A DNA stretch of 64,000 nt, taken from NCBI GenBank assembly GCA_011525665.1, contig WYAU01000021.1, forward strand, positions 20,856-84,855. The letters are read 5' to 3'. The position numbers and the translations under genes are program-made. Below are positions 35,188-44,468 of the stretch, in pieces. Position 1 is the first letter of the stretch. Each line of letters opens with the position of its first letter. Source of the DNA: Candidatus Brocadia sp. (GTDB lineage Bacteria; Planctomycetota; Brocadiia; Brocadiales; Brocadiaceae). Below the pieces are notes generated by a model, which saw only the letters and a list, made by a program, of their open reading frames with translations, did no database searches and had not been told where the DNA came from.

Positions 35188-37122
35188 TCAAAATTTTACC
35201 TTGCCCAGGACGGCAAATATGATAATGAAGATACAACCAACCACGATATAAAAGGCGTAATTGCGTACATATCCTGTTTGCAGGAGACGCAGGATATTGC
35301 TGAATCCACCGACAAGACGGGCAATGCCGTTTACAGAACCGTCTATCATTCCGGCATCCACGCGCTTCCATAATTGAACCGAGATTTTTTTTATCGGGTT
35401 TACAAAGAGGGCATCGTAGATTTCATCGACATAATATTTGTTCAGCAGGAGTTTATAGATTACACGAAACCGTTCTGCCAGTTTTCCGGGCAGTTCGGGT
35501 TTTTTACTATACATCTGATATGCAAGGAATATACCCGCAAGCGCTATGGCGGTGGAAACGACCATCATGAGGGAGGAAAGCCATGCGCTGTGGTGTACAC
35601 CAGCCTCTGCTCCGGAAACTTCAGTGTGGCCGTGCCCGCCGAATACCGGTGCCAAAAAGCTGTTAATGACGCTTGCGCCAGGAATCCCAAGAAATCCGCC
35701 AAAAAAGGAAAGGGCTGCAAGTACTGTTAACGGAAGAGTCATATTTCCCGGAGATTCATGGAGGTGTTCCATTGCGTGATGTTCCACCCTGGATACCCCG
35801 TGAAACGTCATGAATAACAGGCGGAACATGTAAAAGGCCGTTAAAAAGGCCGCAACGGCACCGACTATCCAATACAGAAGGTTTCCGCGGACAAGTGATT
35901 CCAGCAAAATTTCGTCTTTGCTGAAGAATCCTGCAAAGGGCGGAATGCCTGCAATGGCCACCGCGCCAACGAGGAAGGTCTTGTAGGTAACGGGAATATG
36001 ATTCCTCAGTCCGCCCATCTTCCTCATGTCCTGTTCACCGGACAGGGCATGGATAACACTGCCTGAACCCAGGAATAGCAATGCCTTAAAAAATGCGTGG
36101 GTCATGAGATGGAATACACCTGCTGTAAATGCGCCCACACCACAGGCCAGAAACATATATCCCAGTTGGCTGATGGTAGAATAAGCCAGTACACGTTTAA
36201 TATCATTTTGCACCAACCCTATGGATGCCGCAAACAGCGCTGTTACGGCGCCAACACTTGCAACCACGGTCATCGTGAAGGGGGATAGCATATACAGGAC
36301 GTTGCACCGGGCGATCATATAGACACCCGCTGTTACCATGGTCGCTGCATGGATGAGTGCGCTGACAGGCGTAGGACCCTCCATGGCATCCGGTAACCAT
36401 GTATACAGGGGTATCTGGGCTGATTTCCCCGTTGCACCCATGAACATGAGCAGGGTAATGATCGTTACCGTGAAGCTACCCGCCTCAAAATTTCCATGAG
36501 AAGCGGCACTGAATACCTCCGTAAAATCGATACTATGAAAGGTCAGAAAGACGAGCATGATTCCCAGGGCAAAGCCAAAGTCGCCTACCCGGTTGACCAC
36601 GAAGGCCTTTTTGGCTGCATTTGAGGCAGACTTCTTCTCAAACCAAAAACCTATAAGGAGATATGAACATAACCCTACTGCCTCCCACCCTATGAACATC
36701 AGGAGAAAGTTGTTGCCTAAAACGAGCAATAACATAGAGAATGTGAACAGGTTCAGGTAGCAAAAATAACGGTGGTAACCTTTGTCCTCGTGCATATAGC
36801 CAATCGAATAGATGTGAATGAGGAATCCCACACCAGTGACGATAAGGATCATAAGCGACGATAAGGGGTCTACCTGCAAACCGGCCGTGGATTTAAATGA
36901 ACCGGATTCAATCCAGCTAAAGAGTTGTTTTTCAAACAGCCGTTCGCCGGGGGGAAGCAGAAGGAGTCCGCAAAATACGAGTACCGAGATAAAAAAGGAC
37001 AGACCGATTGACCCGCAGGCAACGTAACCAACAGTTTCCTTGCGCAGTCTTTTCCCGATGAGCCCATTTATGGCCGTACCAATTAAGGGGAATAATAAAA
37101 TCAATCCTACGAGATTAAGCAT
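35188..37122 (-). CDS. nuoL: NADH-quinone oxidoreductase subunit L
   Basis: Largest antiporter-like subunit of complex I, 644 residues, with the long lateral helix at the C-terminus. Signatures: FIGWEAVGLCSYLLIGFWFE (about 143-162), KSAQIPLYTWLPDAMEGPTP, and KRVLAYSTISQLGYMFLACG. C-terminal NKYYVDEIYDALFVNPIKK is the usual NuoL end region. It is distinct from the DabB-like relative at 5403. Follows nuoK after 97 bp and precedes nuoM. Confidence 0.97.
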   Translation of the reverse strand: MLNLVGLILLFPLIGTAINGLIGKRLRKETVGYVACGSIGLSFFISVLVFCGLLLLPPGERLFEKQLFSWIESGSFKSTAGLQVDPLSSLMILIVTGVGFLIHIYSIGYMHEDKGYHRYFCYLNLFTFSMLLLVLGNNFLLMFIGWEAVGLCSYLLIGFWFEKKSASNAAKKAFVVNRVGDFGFALGIMLVFLTFHSIDFTEVFSAASHGNFEAGSFTVTIITLLMFMGATGKSAQIPLYTWLPDAMEGPTPVSALIHAATMVTAGVYMIARCNVLYMLSPFTMTVVASVGAVTALFAASIGLVQNDIKRVLAYSTISQLGYMFLACGVGAFTAGVFHLMTHAFFKALLFLGSGSVIHALSGEQDMRKMGGLRNHIPVTYKTFLVGAVAIAGIPPFAGFFSKDEILLESLVRGNLLYWIVGAVAAFLTAFYMFRLLFMTFHGVSRVEHHAMEHLHESPGNMTLPLTVLAALSFFGGFLGIPGASVINSFLAPVFGGHGHTEVSGAEAGVHHSAWLSSLMMVVSTAIALAGIFLAYQMYSKKPELPGKLAERFRVIYKLLLNKYYVDEIYDALFVNPIKKISVQLWKRVDAGMIDGSVNGIARLVGGFSNILRLLQTGYVRNYAFYIVVGCIFIIIFAVLGKVKF

Positions 37123-37219
37123 AGTATATCCTGGTCTGACGGTATTGGAACCAGAGAGATTTTATTTTCAGATTCCGGATCAAAATTCAAAATTTCAAAA
37201 TAAAACGCGCATACCGAAA

Positions 37220-37522
37220 TTACCACTTCATGATATTTATATCGTCTATGTTTACGGTTTCTTTATTCCTGAACACCGCAACAATAATTGCCAGGCCGAC
37301 AGCGGCCTCGGCTGCAGCAACAGTCATGGTAAAAAACACAAACAACTGGCCCTGCATGGAATTCAGGTAGTGGGCAAATGCTACAAACGACAGGTTAACG
37401 GCGTTGAGCATGAGTTCAATGCACATGAAGATTATAATGGCATTCCTTCGCACCAGGACGCCAACAACACCAAGCGTAAACAGGATTGCACTCAGTACGA
37501 GATAGTGGGTGACGGTAATCAT
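37220..37522 (-). CDS. nuoK: NADH-quinone oxidoreductase subunit K
   Basis: Small three-helix membrane subunit of complex I, 100 residues. The conserved glutamates of the quinone-to-pump path are in [20 protein letters not shown] and [19 protein letters not shown]. Starts one base after the nuoJ stop. Full length. Confidence 0.96.
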   Translation of the reverse strand: MITVTHYLVLSAILFTLGVVGVLVRRNAIIIFMCIELMLNAVNLSFVAFAHYLNSMQGQLFVFFTMTVAAAEAAVGLAIIVAVFRNKETVNIDDINIMKW

Positions 37523-38032
37523 TTATAGTTTCCTCTTTGCCAGCATAATGGCGCCGATAGCCGCTACGAACAGGAGGATAGAAGTTATCTCGAACGGCAG
37601 CAGATAATCAGTAAATAATAAGTTACCGATCAGTTTTGTGTTTCCTATGCTATTGATGTAAGCGGTGGTATATTCGCCATGTTTTCCCTGAAGGAGTTTC
37701 GACCTGAGAACGATACAAATGACGGTAAAAAAGGCGATTCCCATGAGAACGGCAGGTATCCTTTGAAAAGGTAATGCGTTCTTTGCCTCTTCCTTTATAT
37801 CCAGGTTTAACAACATGATCACAAAGAGGAAGAGCACCATGATGGCCCCTGCGTATACAATGATCTGAACAGCGGCAATGAACTGTGCCTCAAGCAATAT
37901 GTAAAGCACCGCAATGCTGACCATGGTCTGAATAAGATATAAAGCGCTGAATACCGGGTTTTTCTCAAAAATAAGATAGACCCCGCTTGCTACAGCGACC
38001 GCAGCCATAATATAAAATAAATATGCTTCCAT
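37523..38032 (-). CDS. nuoJ: NADH-quinone oxidoreductase subunit J
   Basis: Five-helix membrane subunit of complex I, 169 residues from ATG 38032 (MEAYLFYIMAAVAV). GGGA lies six bases upstream. An in-frame TTG at 38050 would add six residues and is less likely. Core: FIAAVQIIVYAGAIMVLFLF, the flexible helix that undergoes the pi-bulge change in complex I. Nearly abuts nuoK. Confidence 0.95.
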   Translation of the reverse strand: MEAYLFYIMAAVAVASGVYLIFEKNPVFSALYLIQTMVSIAVLYILLEAQFIAAVQIIVYAGAIMVLFLFVIMLLNLDIKEEAKNALPFQRIPAVLMGIAFFTVICIVLRSKLLQGKHGEYTTAYINSIGNTKLIGNLLFTDYLLPFEITSILLFVAAIGAIMLAKRKL

Positions 38033-38098
38033 GATAAATCCCAAACCCAATTACCAAACAATCTGTCACAACCCACCCTACCACTTTTTAGCCAATGA

Positions 38099-38524
38099 TT
38101 ACCCCGGTAAATTCCTCTTCCTCGTGAGGTCCAATAATTGTTCCTTATCGAATACGTTTTTGTTCTGATATGTTGCCAGTTCAAAGGTGTCTCTGAGAAT
38201 TATGGCCCTTACCGGACAGGCCTCTTCACAGTACCCGCAGAAAATGCAGCGGAAGGCATCCAATTCATAAGTTTTGGGGTATCTCCTGTGCGTTTCATCC
38301 TCAGCGCCCTCTACAGAAATACACTGTGAGGGACATACCCTTGCACACAGCCCGCATGCGACACACTTTTCCCTCCCGTCTTTTCCTATTTGCAATTCAG
38401 GCAGCCCGCGAAATCGTGCAGAGAGTTTCGGCCGTTCGTCGGGGTACTGCATGGTGACGCAGGTTTTCGGATTAAGAAACCGCGTGAGTGTAAGTATCAG
38501 ACCTTTAATAAGCGGTAAAATCAT
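38099..38524 (-). CDS. nuoI: NADH-quinone oxidoreductase subunit I (2 x [4Fe-4S])
   Basis: Peripheral-arm subunit of 141 residues carrying clusters N6a and N6b. Two ferredoxin motifs are present: CVACGLCARVCPSQC (about 54-68) and CIFCGYCEEACPVRAI (about 93-108). The N-terminal amphipathic segment LIKGLILTLTRFLNPK packs against the membrane arm. The gene begins 1 bp after the nuoH stop. Confidence 0.97.
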   Translation of the reverse strand: MILPLIKGLILTLTRFLNPKTCVTMQYPDERPKLSARFRGLPELQIGKDGREKCVACGLCARVCPSQCISVEGAEDETHRRYPKTYELDAFRCIFCGYCEEACPVRAIILRDTFELATYQNKNVFDKEQLLDLTRKRNLPG

Positions 38525-38525
38525 G

Positions 38526-39521
38526 TTATTCCTTAAGAATCATGATAAGTCCTGTAATGATGATATTGAGCAGAGAAAGGGGCAACAGGAATTTCCATCC
38601 AAAATGCATTAACTGATCGTATCTGAGTCTCGGAAACGTTGCCCGTATCCATATAAAGAAAAATAAGCAGGCTGACAATTTTATCAGAAACCATACTACC
38701 GGAGGTAAAAATGGCCCGTGCCATCCGCCCAGGAAAAAAGTCACGGCAATTGCAGACACCGTGATCATGTTGGCATATTCTGCCATGAAGAACATGGCAA
38801 ATTTCATGCTGCTGTATTCCGTGTGGTATCCCGCCACAAGCTCTGATTCCGCTTCCGGAAGATCAAACGGAGTACGATTGACCTCCGCAATAGCGCTCGT
38901 GGCGTAAATAAAAAATCCAAGTGGTTGTAACACAATGTTCCATAATTTCGCCTGGGCAGTGACCACATCCACAAGGCTTAATGACTCAGTTAACATAACC
39001 ACCCCAATGAGTGATAGCCCAAGGGTCAGTTCGTAACTGATCATCTGGGCTGAAGACCGTATCCCGCCTAATAACGAATATTTGTTGTTTGATGCCCATC
39101 CGGCCATAACGACACCGTAAATACCCAAAGAAGATACGGCAAAAATGTAAAGAAACCCGATGTTGATATCGGTAATTACCAGATCCACTTTGTAACCGAA
39201 TATCTTTACTTTATCTCCGAACGGGATGACGGCAAAGGTCATCAGGGCGGGAATCATGGCCATAGCGGGTGCCAGTACAAAAAGCAGCTTGCTTGCCTTC
39301 TCCGGAATAATATCCTCCTTGAACAGGAGCTTTATGCCGTCGGCAATGGGCTGCAATAATCCATGAGGACCGACCCGCATCGGACCCAGCCGTACCTGCA
39401 TGTGCGCCAGTATCTTTCTTTCGAGCCAGATCATGGAGATAACAGTAATCTGGATCATGCCAAACACAAGCAGGACCTTAATGCAAGCAATAATAAGATA
39501 GACAAGTAATTCTTTGTTCAT
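38526..39521 (-). CDS. nuoH: NADH-quinone oxidoreductase subunit H
   Basis: Membrane subunit of complex I forming the quinone cavity with NuoB/D, 331 residues. Signatures: IWLERKILAHMQVRLGPMRV (about 31-50), EVNRTPFDLPEAESELVAGY (about 213-232) and FIWIRATFPRLRYDQLM near the C-terminus. It abuts the small desulforedoxin-like gene upstream with no spacing. Full length. Confidence 0.97.
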   Translation of the reverse strand: MNKELLVYLIIACIKVLLVFGMIQITVISMIWLERKILAHMQVRLGPMRVGPHGLLQPIADGIKLLFKEDIIPEKASKLLFVLAPAMAMIPALMTFAVIPFGDKVKIFGYKVDLVITDINIGFLYIFAVSSLGIYGVVMAGWASNNKYSLLGGIRSSAQMISYELTLGLSLIGVVMLTESLSLVDVVTAQAKLWNIVLQPLGFFIYATSAIAEVNRTPFDLPEAESELVAGYHTEYSSMKFAMFFMAEYANMITVSAIAVTFFLGGWHGPFLPPVVWFLIKLSACLFFFIWIRATFPRLRYDQLMHFGWKFLLPLSLLNIIITGLIMILKE

Positions 39522-39803
39522 TTAGCCGGCGTTTGCCTCTTTCCGTTGCATTCTCTGGCCGCAACACTCCAGGATACCGGTCGTTTCAACAACAACGCCT
39601 ATCTCCTGTCCGCAGATATTGCAAACAAATTTTACCCCACCTTCAGGCTTATGATGTACCGTTGTCCAGGTGGCCATCATTCCCTTGACGCCCACAAAAC
39701 GCATCTCCTGACCGCAGCATACCAGCACCCCAAAGCCTTCTTTGGCGACAACCACTTTTTGTCTGCATATTTCGCAAAAATAAGTTTGCCCCTTTTTTGC
39801 CAT
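39522..39803 (-). CDS. Tandem desulforedoxin-domain protein inside the nuo operon
   Basis: Protein of 93 residues made of two desulforedoxin-like domains. Cysteines 10, 13, 29 and 30 (CEIC...VLVCC) and 61, 64, 80 and 81 (CNIC...ILECC) reproduce the C-x2-C...C-C spacing of desulforedoxin, which binds one Fe(Cys)4 centre per domain. Desulforedoxins are small redox proteins of anaerobes and also the N-terminal domain of desulfoferrodoxin. The gene is 3 bp after nuoG and directly abuts nuoH, so it is translated with complex I. This is not a normal complex I subunit; it could carry electrons, repair clusters or detoxify oxygen species. The iron assignment is from spacing; zinc binding is an alternative. 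Confidence 0.8.
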   Translation of the reverse strand: MAKKGQTYFCEICRQKVVVAKEGFGVLVCCGQEMRFVGVKGMMATWTTVHHKPEGGVKFVCNICGQEIGVVVETTGILECCGQRMQRKEANAG

Positions 39804-39806
39804 ATC

Positions 39807-42452
39807 TTACTCTGCCTCCCTGTAAATTTTGACAGGGGTATATGCCCTGTCGCGCAGGAGATTTACCGGCACCCATTCATAATCTTCGGGAATAAAAACT
39901 GTACCTTCGGGTGTTTTATCTGTAACCTTTGCCTTGAGTTTTATCTTATCCCGCACCGATTCAACCGTAACCATATCACCATCCTGGATATGCATTTCCC
40001 GTGCATCTTTTCGATTGATTTCTGCAAAACATGCCGGGGCAACCAGGGTGAGGGACTTTGAATGCCGGGAAAAAGCACCCTGATGATTCAAACTGGCACC
40101 CGTAAGCAGTATAAAGGGGAAATCTTTTTTCCTTATAATATTGAAAGTTGCCGGTTGAATTATTTCAAACGTATATTTTGCCGGTCTGTTCTTATCATAG
40201 ACAAAAGATACCCATTGAAATTCCTTCCTCTTCAAACGGTCGTAATTAACGCCGGCATACGGGGGTGCTATGCTTCCTATTTCGCTCAATATCTCCTTTG
40301 CAGATGCGTACGAGTAGGGCTGTCCCATCTTTGTGGCAAGATCACACACAATTTGCCAGTCGGGTCTGGCATCTCCCACCGGCGGAATAGCCTTATTGAG
40401 CCGTTGTACGGTCATCCCCATGTTGGTAAATGTCCCTTCTCTTTCGGAATAAGTAACGGCGGGAAGGACGACATCTGCCAGTTGCGCTGTTTCCGTCAGG
40501 AATGTATCCTGTACAACGATAAAGTCGATCTTTTTGAATGCCTCCCGGACATCTTTACCATTGGGGTAGTTTACGATGGGGTTTTCTCCCATCACGTAAA
40601 GTGCCTTTAGTTTTCCGTTGAGTGCAAGATCAATAAGATTTAAAGATTCTTTTTGGAAGATATCATTCCCCGGTTTTACACCCCATAGTTTTTCGACCTT
40701 TTCCCTGCCGGTCGTATCGGTGATGTCGAGGTATCCCGGAAAGAATCCGGGGACTACCCCCATGTCATTTGCGCCCTGAGAGTTATTGTGGGTTCTCGAA
40801 AACAAAACTGAAACCTTACGGGGACCGGTTTTTTCATCATGAGCGGCATTAATCAGTGAGCAGAGGTTCATCAAAGCCTTTATTGTTATTTCTCCCAACG
40901 GATCTTCTTCAATGTCCTTACCGCAGACGATGCAACAATTCCCTGGCTTTGTTAATATCATGGATACGTTCCTCATGGTTTCTTCGGAAATACCGGTTGA
41001 CTGAGAAGCCTCCCTTACACTGAATTTATCCACGGAGGAACGCCATTCAGGAAAATTGTTTGTCGCTGCTTCCGCCTTTTTTAAGTCAACAAGGTTTTCA
41101 TCAATAATAATCTTAATGAAGGCGTTTATTAACATGGCCTGGCTTCCCAGGGCATAGTTTAAACGGATATCATTTCTGGCCATGCTGTTGAACAGAACAT
41201 TTCTCACATTGGCAATAATGAGATTGGCATTGTTCATCCGTATGGATTTCCGGGCCATACTTCCCGCTACAGGATGTGCCTCTGTCATATCGGCTCCGAG
41301 AAAGAATAAGGTATTTGCATTCTCAATTTCCTTCAGTGACGCTGATGCAATCCCGTTAACAACAGATTTATAAATCAGACTGTTCAGATACGGCGATTTT
41401 ATATTGGACATGTTGTCTACGTGATTCGTCCCCAGCACCGAGCGGCAGAATTTCTGGAAGAGATAGTTGTCCTCATTGGTGCATCTTTCGGAACCAATAC
41501 CGCCAGCCAATTTCCCCCCGTGTTCAGCGATAATTTGCCGGAATCTTTTTGTCGTATGCTCAATGGCGTCTTTCCACGATGCGGGGCATAACTCGCCGTT
41601 CTTTCTGATGAGGGGTGTTTTTATCCGTTCAGGTGAATGGATAAATTCGTGGCCAAACCGTCCCTTAATGCAGAGATTGCCTTCATTTATTCCTAAACAG
41701 TCATTGGATACGATACGGCGCACGCTTTCCGTTTTTGTATTTACTACAATCGTGCAACCAACGGAACAATAGGGACAGATTGTCGTCGTACTTTCGAATT
41801 CCCATGGCCTGCCCTTGAACCCCAGGGTTCTGTCCTGCCAGGCGCCTGTTGGGCACACCGCAACGCAACCACCGCAGAAACTGCACTCGAGCGGTCTGTC
41901 AAAAGCAGTACCGATGACCGTTTTAAAACCGCGATTCTGGAAGTCTATGGCGCTGACCCCTTCAATCTCTTTGCATGCGCTTACACACCGCCCGCACAAA
42001 ATACACCGGTTCCGGTTTAATTCCAGAACCGGATTGTCTCTGATCACCGGGTGGTGCATCCTTACGGTCTTAAATCTGCCCGGTCCCAGATTCAGCTCAT
42101 AGGTAACATTTTGCAATCCGCATTCACCGGATTTATCGCAGGTAGGACAGGAGAGTTCGTGGTGAGCCAGCAGATATTCCATGGCGGACTTTCGGTACCG
42201 GACTACCTTTGGTGTATTTACCTTTACCACCATCCCTTCAGAAACGGGGTGTGCACAGGCAAACCGGTGTACAGTTCTTTTCCGTTCGGTGACCTCTACA
42301 AAGCAGAGTCTGCATCCTCCAAACTGGGAGAGTTTGGGATGGTAGCACAATCCGGGAACGTAAATATCGTTATCCCGCGCTGCCTGGAAGATATTCGTTC
42401 CTTCAGGGGCAACGATGGGTTTGTCATCAATAACAAGATGTATAATATTCAT
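39807..42452 (-). CDS. nuoG: NADH-quinone oxidoreductase subunit G (formate-dehydrogenase-like, catalytically inactive site)
   Basis: Large iron-sulfur subunit of complex I, 881 residues. Order: [2Fe-2S] ferredoxin (LCYHPKLSQFGGCRLCFVEV), His-Cys3 cluster (LSCPTCDKSGECGLQ), two [4Fe-4S] motifs (CILCGRCVSACKE, CSFCGGCVAVCPTGA), CPYCSVGC, then a complete molybdopterin-type region. The architecture is the same as the fdhA product at 8521. The position of the catalytic Cys/Sec is lost: VDNMSNIKSPYL replaces the VDQCART-U-HAP of fdhA. So it serves electron transfer and structure rather than formate oxidation. It overlaps nuoF by 4 bp. Confidence 0.93.
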   Translation of the reverse strand: MNIIHLVIDDKPIVAPEGTNIFQAARDNDIYVPGLCYHPKLSQFGGCRLCFVEVTERKRTVHRFACAHPVSEGMVVKVNTPKVVRYRKSAMEYLLAHHELSCPTCDKSGECGLQNVTYELNLGPGRFKTVRMHHPVIRDNPVLELNRNRCILCGRCVSACKEIEGVSAIDFQNRGFKTVIGTAFDRPLECSFCGGCVAVCPTGAWQDRTLGFKGRPWEFESTTTICPYCSVGCTIVVNTKTESVRRIVSNDCLGINEGNLCIKGRFGHEFIHSPERIKTPLIRKNGELCPASWKDAIEHTTKRFRQIIAEHGGKLAGGIGSERCTNEDNYLFQKFCRSVLGTNHVDNMSNIKSPYLNSLIYKSVVNGIASASLKEIENANTLFFLGADMTEAHPVAGSMARKSIRMNNANLIIANVRNVLFNSMARNDIRLNYALGSQAMLINAFIKIIIDENLVDLKKAEAATNNFPEWRSSVDKFSVREASQSTGISEETMRNVSMILTKPGNCCIVCGKDIEEDPLGEITIKALMNLCSLINAAHDEKTGPRKVSVLFSRTHNNSQGANDMGVVPGFFPGYLDITDTTGREKVEKLWGVKPGNDIFQKESLNLIDLALNGKLKALYVMGENPIVNYPNGKDVREAFKKIDFIVVQDTFLTETAQLADVVLPAVTYSEREGTFTNMGMTVQRLNKAIPPVGDARPDWQIVCDLATKMGQPYSYASAKEILSEIGSIAPPYAGVNYDRLKRKEFQWVSFVYDKNRPAKYTFEIIQPATFNIIRKKDFPFILLTGASLNHQGAFSRHSKSLTLVAPACFAEINRKDAREMHIQDGDMVTVESVRDKIKLKAKVTDKTPEGTVFIPEDYEWVPVNLLRDRAYTPVKIYREAE

Positions 42453-44302
42453 TTTATCGCCATAAAATTACATTTTTCATAACAGAGGTTACACTTGATG
42501 CATTTCTCTTTATGAATAAAAGCAACCTCCGTTGTACTCCCGCTGATTGCCTTCACAGGACAGTTACGAATACATGCCTGGCATTTGGTACATTTTTCAG
42601 GAACCACTTCATACCTGTGAAGGACGACACACATGGCGGTTGGGCAGGTTTTGTCACGAATGTGTGCAATGTATTCATCCTTGAAATACCGTATGGTAGA
42701 TTTTACCGGATTGGGAGCCGATTGTCCCAGACCGCAGAGGGACATGACCTTCATCTCGTCACTCATCTGTTCCAGTGTTTCCAGATCTTTTTCTTCTCCC
42801 TGTCCCATGGTAATGCGGGTGAGAATATCCAGCATGAGGGTGGTGCCAATCCTGCAGGGCGGGCATTTTCCGCACGATTCATTGGCGCAGAAATTCATAA
42901 AGAACCTGGCTAACTCTACCATACAGGTAGTATCGTCAACGACGACAAAACTTCCGGAACCCATCATTGCACCAGCCCCGACAAGCGACTCGTAATCGAT
43001 GGGTGAATCCAGCAGGGACTCCGGAAGGCACCCGCCCGAGGGCCCCCCGATTTGCACTGCCTTGAATTTTTTCTTTTTCGGAATGCCCCCGCCCATGTCG
43101 AAGACGATTTGCCTGATCGTAGTACCCATGGGAACCTCAACGAGCCCCGCGTTTTTTACCTTGCCGGTCAGGGAAAAGATTTTCGTTCCCTTGCTGTTTT
43201 CTGTGCCAATCCTGGCATACCACTCCGCCCCTTTATTGATAATAAACGGCACATTGGCAAAAGTCTCTACATTGTTCAGACAGGTAGGCTTGTCCCAGAG
43301 GCCGGCCTCAACTGATTGCGGCGGCCTGGTGCGGGGCATCCCCCGCTTACCTTCAATGGAATTTTGCAATGCGGTCGATTCCCCGCAGACAAAGGCACCT
43401 GCGCCTTCCTTTACAAAGATGTTCAGGCTATACCCGCTATTCAGGATGTTTTCTCCCAGAAAGCCGCGTTTTGTGGCTTCTTCAATGGTGTGTTTTAATC
43501 GTTTGACTGCCAGGGGATATTCGGCGCGAACATAAATATAGCCGCTCGTGGCGTTGATAGCGTAGCCGGCAATGATCATCCCCTCCAAGACTGCATGAGG
43601 GTCGCCCTCCAGAAGGCTCCTGTCCATAAAGGCACCCGGGTCGCCTTCGTCGGCGTTGCAGAGGACAAACTTTTCGTCCGCGGAATACTTGGCACAGGAT
43701 GCCCACTTTTCACCGGTTGGAAAACCACCACCACCACGCCCCCTCAGACCCGATTTGCTTATTTCATCAATCACGGACTTGGGAGTCATGGCCTTGAGAA
43801 CTTTTTCAAGCGCAGTATAACCACCCCGCGCAATATATTCATCGATGCTATCAGGGTCAATATATCCGCAATTCCTGAGGATGTATTTTTTTTGACCCTT
43901 ATTCATCTCCAGGTCTTCGAAAAAAGGCAGACCTTCGTAGGGGATAACCGTGTTGTCATTCAGGTACATCTGCGACATGACGAATTTCTTTACCGCCTCG
44001 CCTTTCCCCACGTGTTCTTCCAGAATTTGAGGGACCATCGTGGTTTTTACATTTCCGTAAGTGACACGCGTGCGGCCCGGAAAGACCACATCCATGAGTA
44101 CCTCGTGTGCGCACATGCCGATGCAGCCGGTAGGCACAATATCCGCGTCGAGTTTTTGTTTTTTCAACTCATACTCGACGCTTTTCAACACATTCCTCGC
44201 TCCTGCCCCCAAACCGCATGAGGCCATGCCGATAATTATCTGCGGTTTTTGTGGATTTAATTCCAGGTGTTGACCTCTCGTTTCGTTACTAACCATTATC
44301 AT
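42449..44302 (-). CDS. nuoF: NADH-quinone oxidoreductase subunit F, HndC-like with extra iron-sulfur domains
   Basis: NADH- and FMN-binding subunit of 617 residues, longer than minimal NuoF. Residues about 20-110 form a thioredoxin-like [2Fe-2S] domain (Cys in MASCGLGAG and PTGCIGMC). The core has the FMN/NADH loops GLRGRGGGGFPTGEKW and CNADEGDPGAFMDR and the N3 cluster ESCGKCPPCRIGT. The C-terminal 60 residues add a two-cluster ferredoxin (CTKCQACIRNCPVKAI, CIKCNLCYEKC). This is the form seen in HndC/HydB hydrogenases and ferredoxin-linked enzymes. Two ATGs (44302, 44296) are possible. Confidence 0.94.
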   Translation of the reverse strand: MIMVSNETRGQHLELNPQKPQIIIGMASCGLGAGARNVLKSVEYELKKQKLDADIVPTGCIGMCAHEVLMDVVFPGRTRVTYGNVKTTMVPQILEEHVGKGEAVKKFVMSQMYLNDNTVIPYEGLPFFEDLEMNKGQKKYILRNCGYIDPDSIDEYIARGGYTALEKVLKAMTPKSVIDEISKSGLRGRGGGGFPTGEKWASCAKYSADEKFVLCNADEGDPGAFMDRSLLEGDPHAVLEGMIIAGYAINATSGYIYVRAEYPLAVKRLKHTIEEATKRGFLGENILNSGYSLNIFVKEGAGAFVCGESTALQNSIEGKRGMPRTRPPQSVEAGLWDKPTCLNNVETFANVPFIINKGAEWYARIGTENSKGTKIFSLTGKVKNAGLVEVPMGTTIRQIVFDMGGGIPKKKKFKAVQIGGPSGGCLPESLLDSPIDYESLVGAGAMMGSGSFVVVDDTTCMVELARFFMNFCANESCGKCPPCRIGTTLMLDILTRITMGQGEEKDLETLEQMSDEMKVMSLCGLGQSAPNPVKSTIRYFKDEYIAHIRDKTCPTAMCVVLHRYEVVPEKCTKCQACIRNCPVKAISGSTTEVAFIHKEKCIKCNLCYEKCNFMAIK

Positions 44303-44328
44303 TATATATAGTGTACCTTCTAAAAACT

Positions 44329-44356
44329 TATCTTCTTTGTAAGTTTTTTAGTAACT
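44329..44356. repeat. AAAAACTT hairpin, half of the composite repeat
   Basis: TAAAAACTTATCTTCTTTGT with AAGTTTTTTA between nuoE and nuoF matches the first half of the element at 5137-5240; the G/C-rich half is missing. The 166-bp nuoE-nuoF spacer has no other feature I can name. Confidence 0.55.
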
Positions 44357-44468
44357 ATCCCATTTGTTCTCTTCAGAAGGCAGCATACAGCTTGCTGTAG
44401 GCAAAAACTGAACATTTTCATTGCCAACTGCCTACCGCTTACTATCCACTGCATCTTTTTTGTTGCAG

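Noticed and set aside
39807..42452. A second active formate dehydrogenase
   Set aside because: The catalytic Cys/Sec position is replaced and the gene sits between nuoF and nuoH, so it is NuoG.
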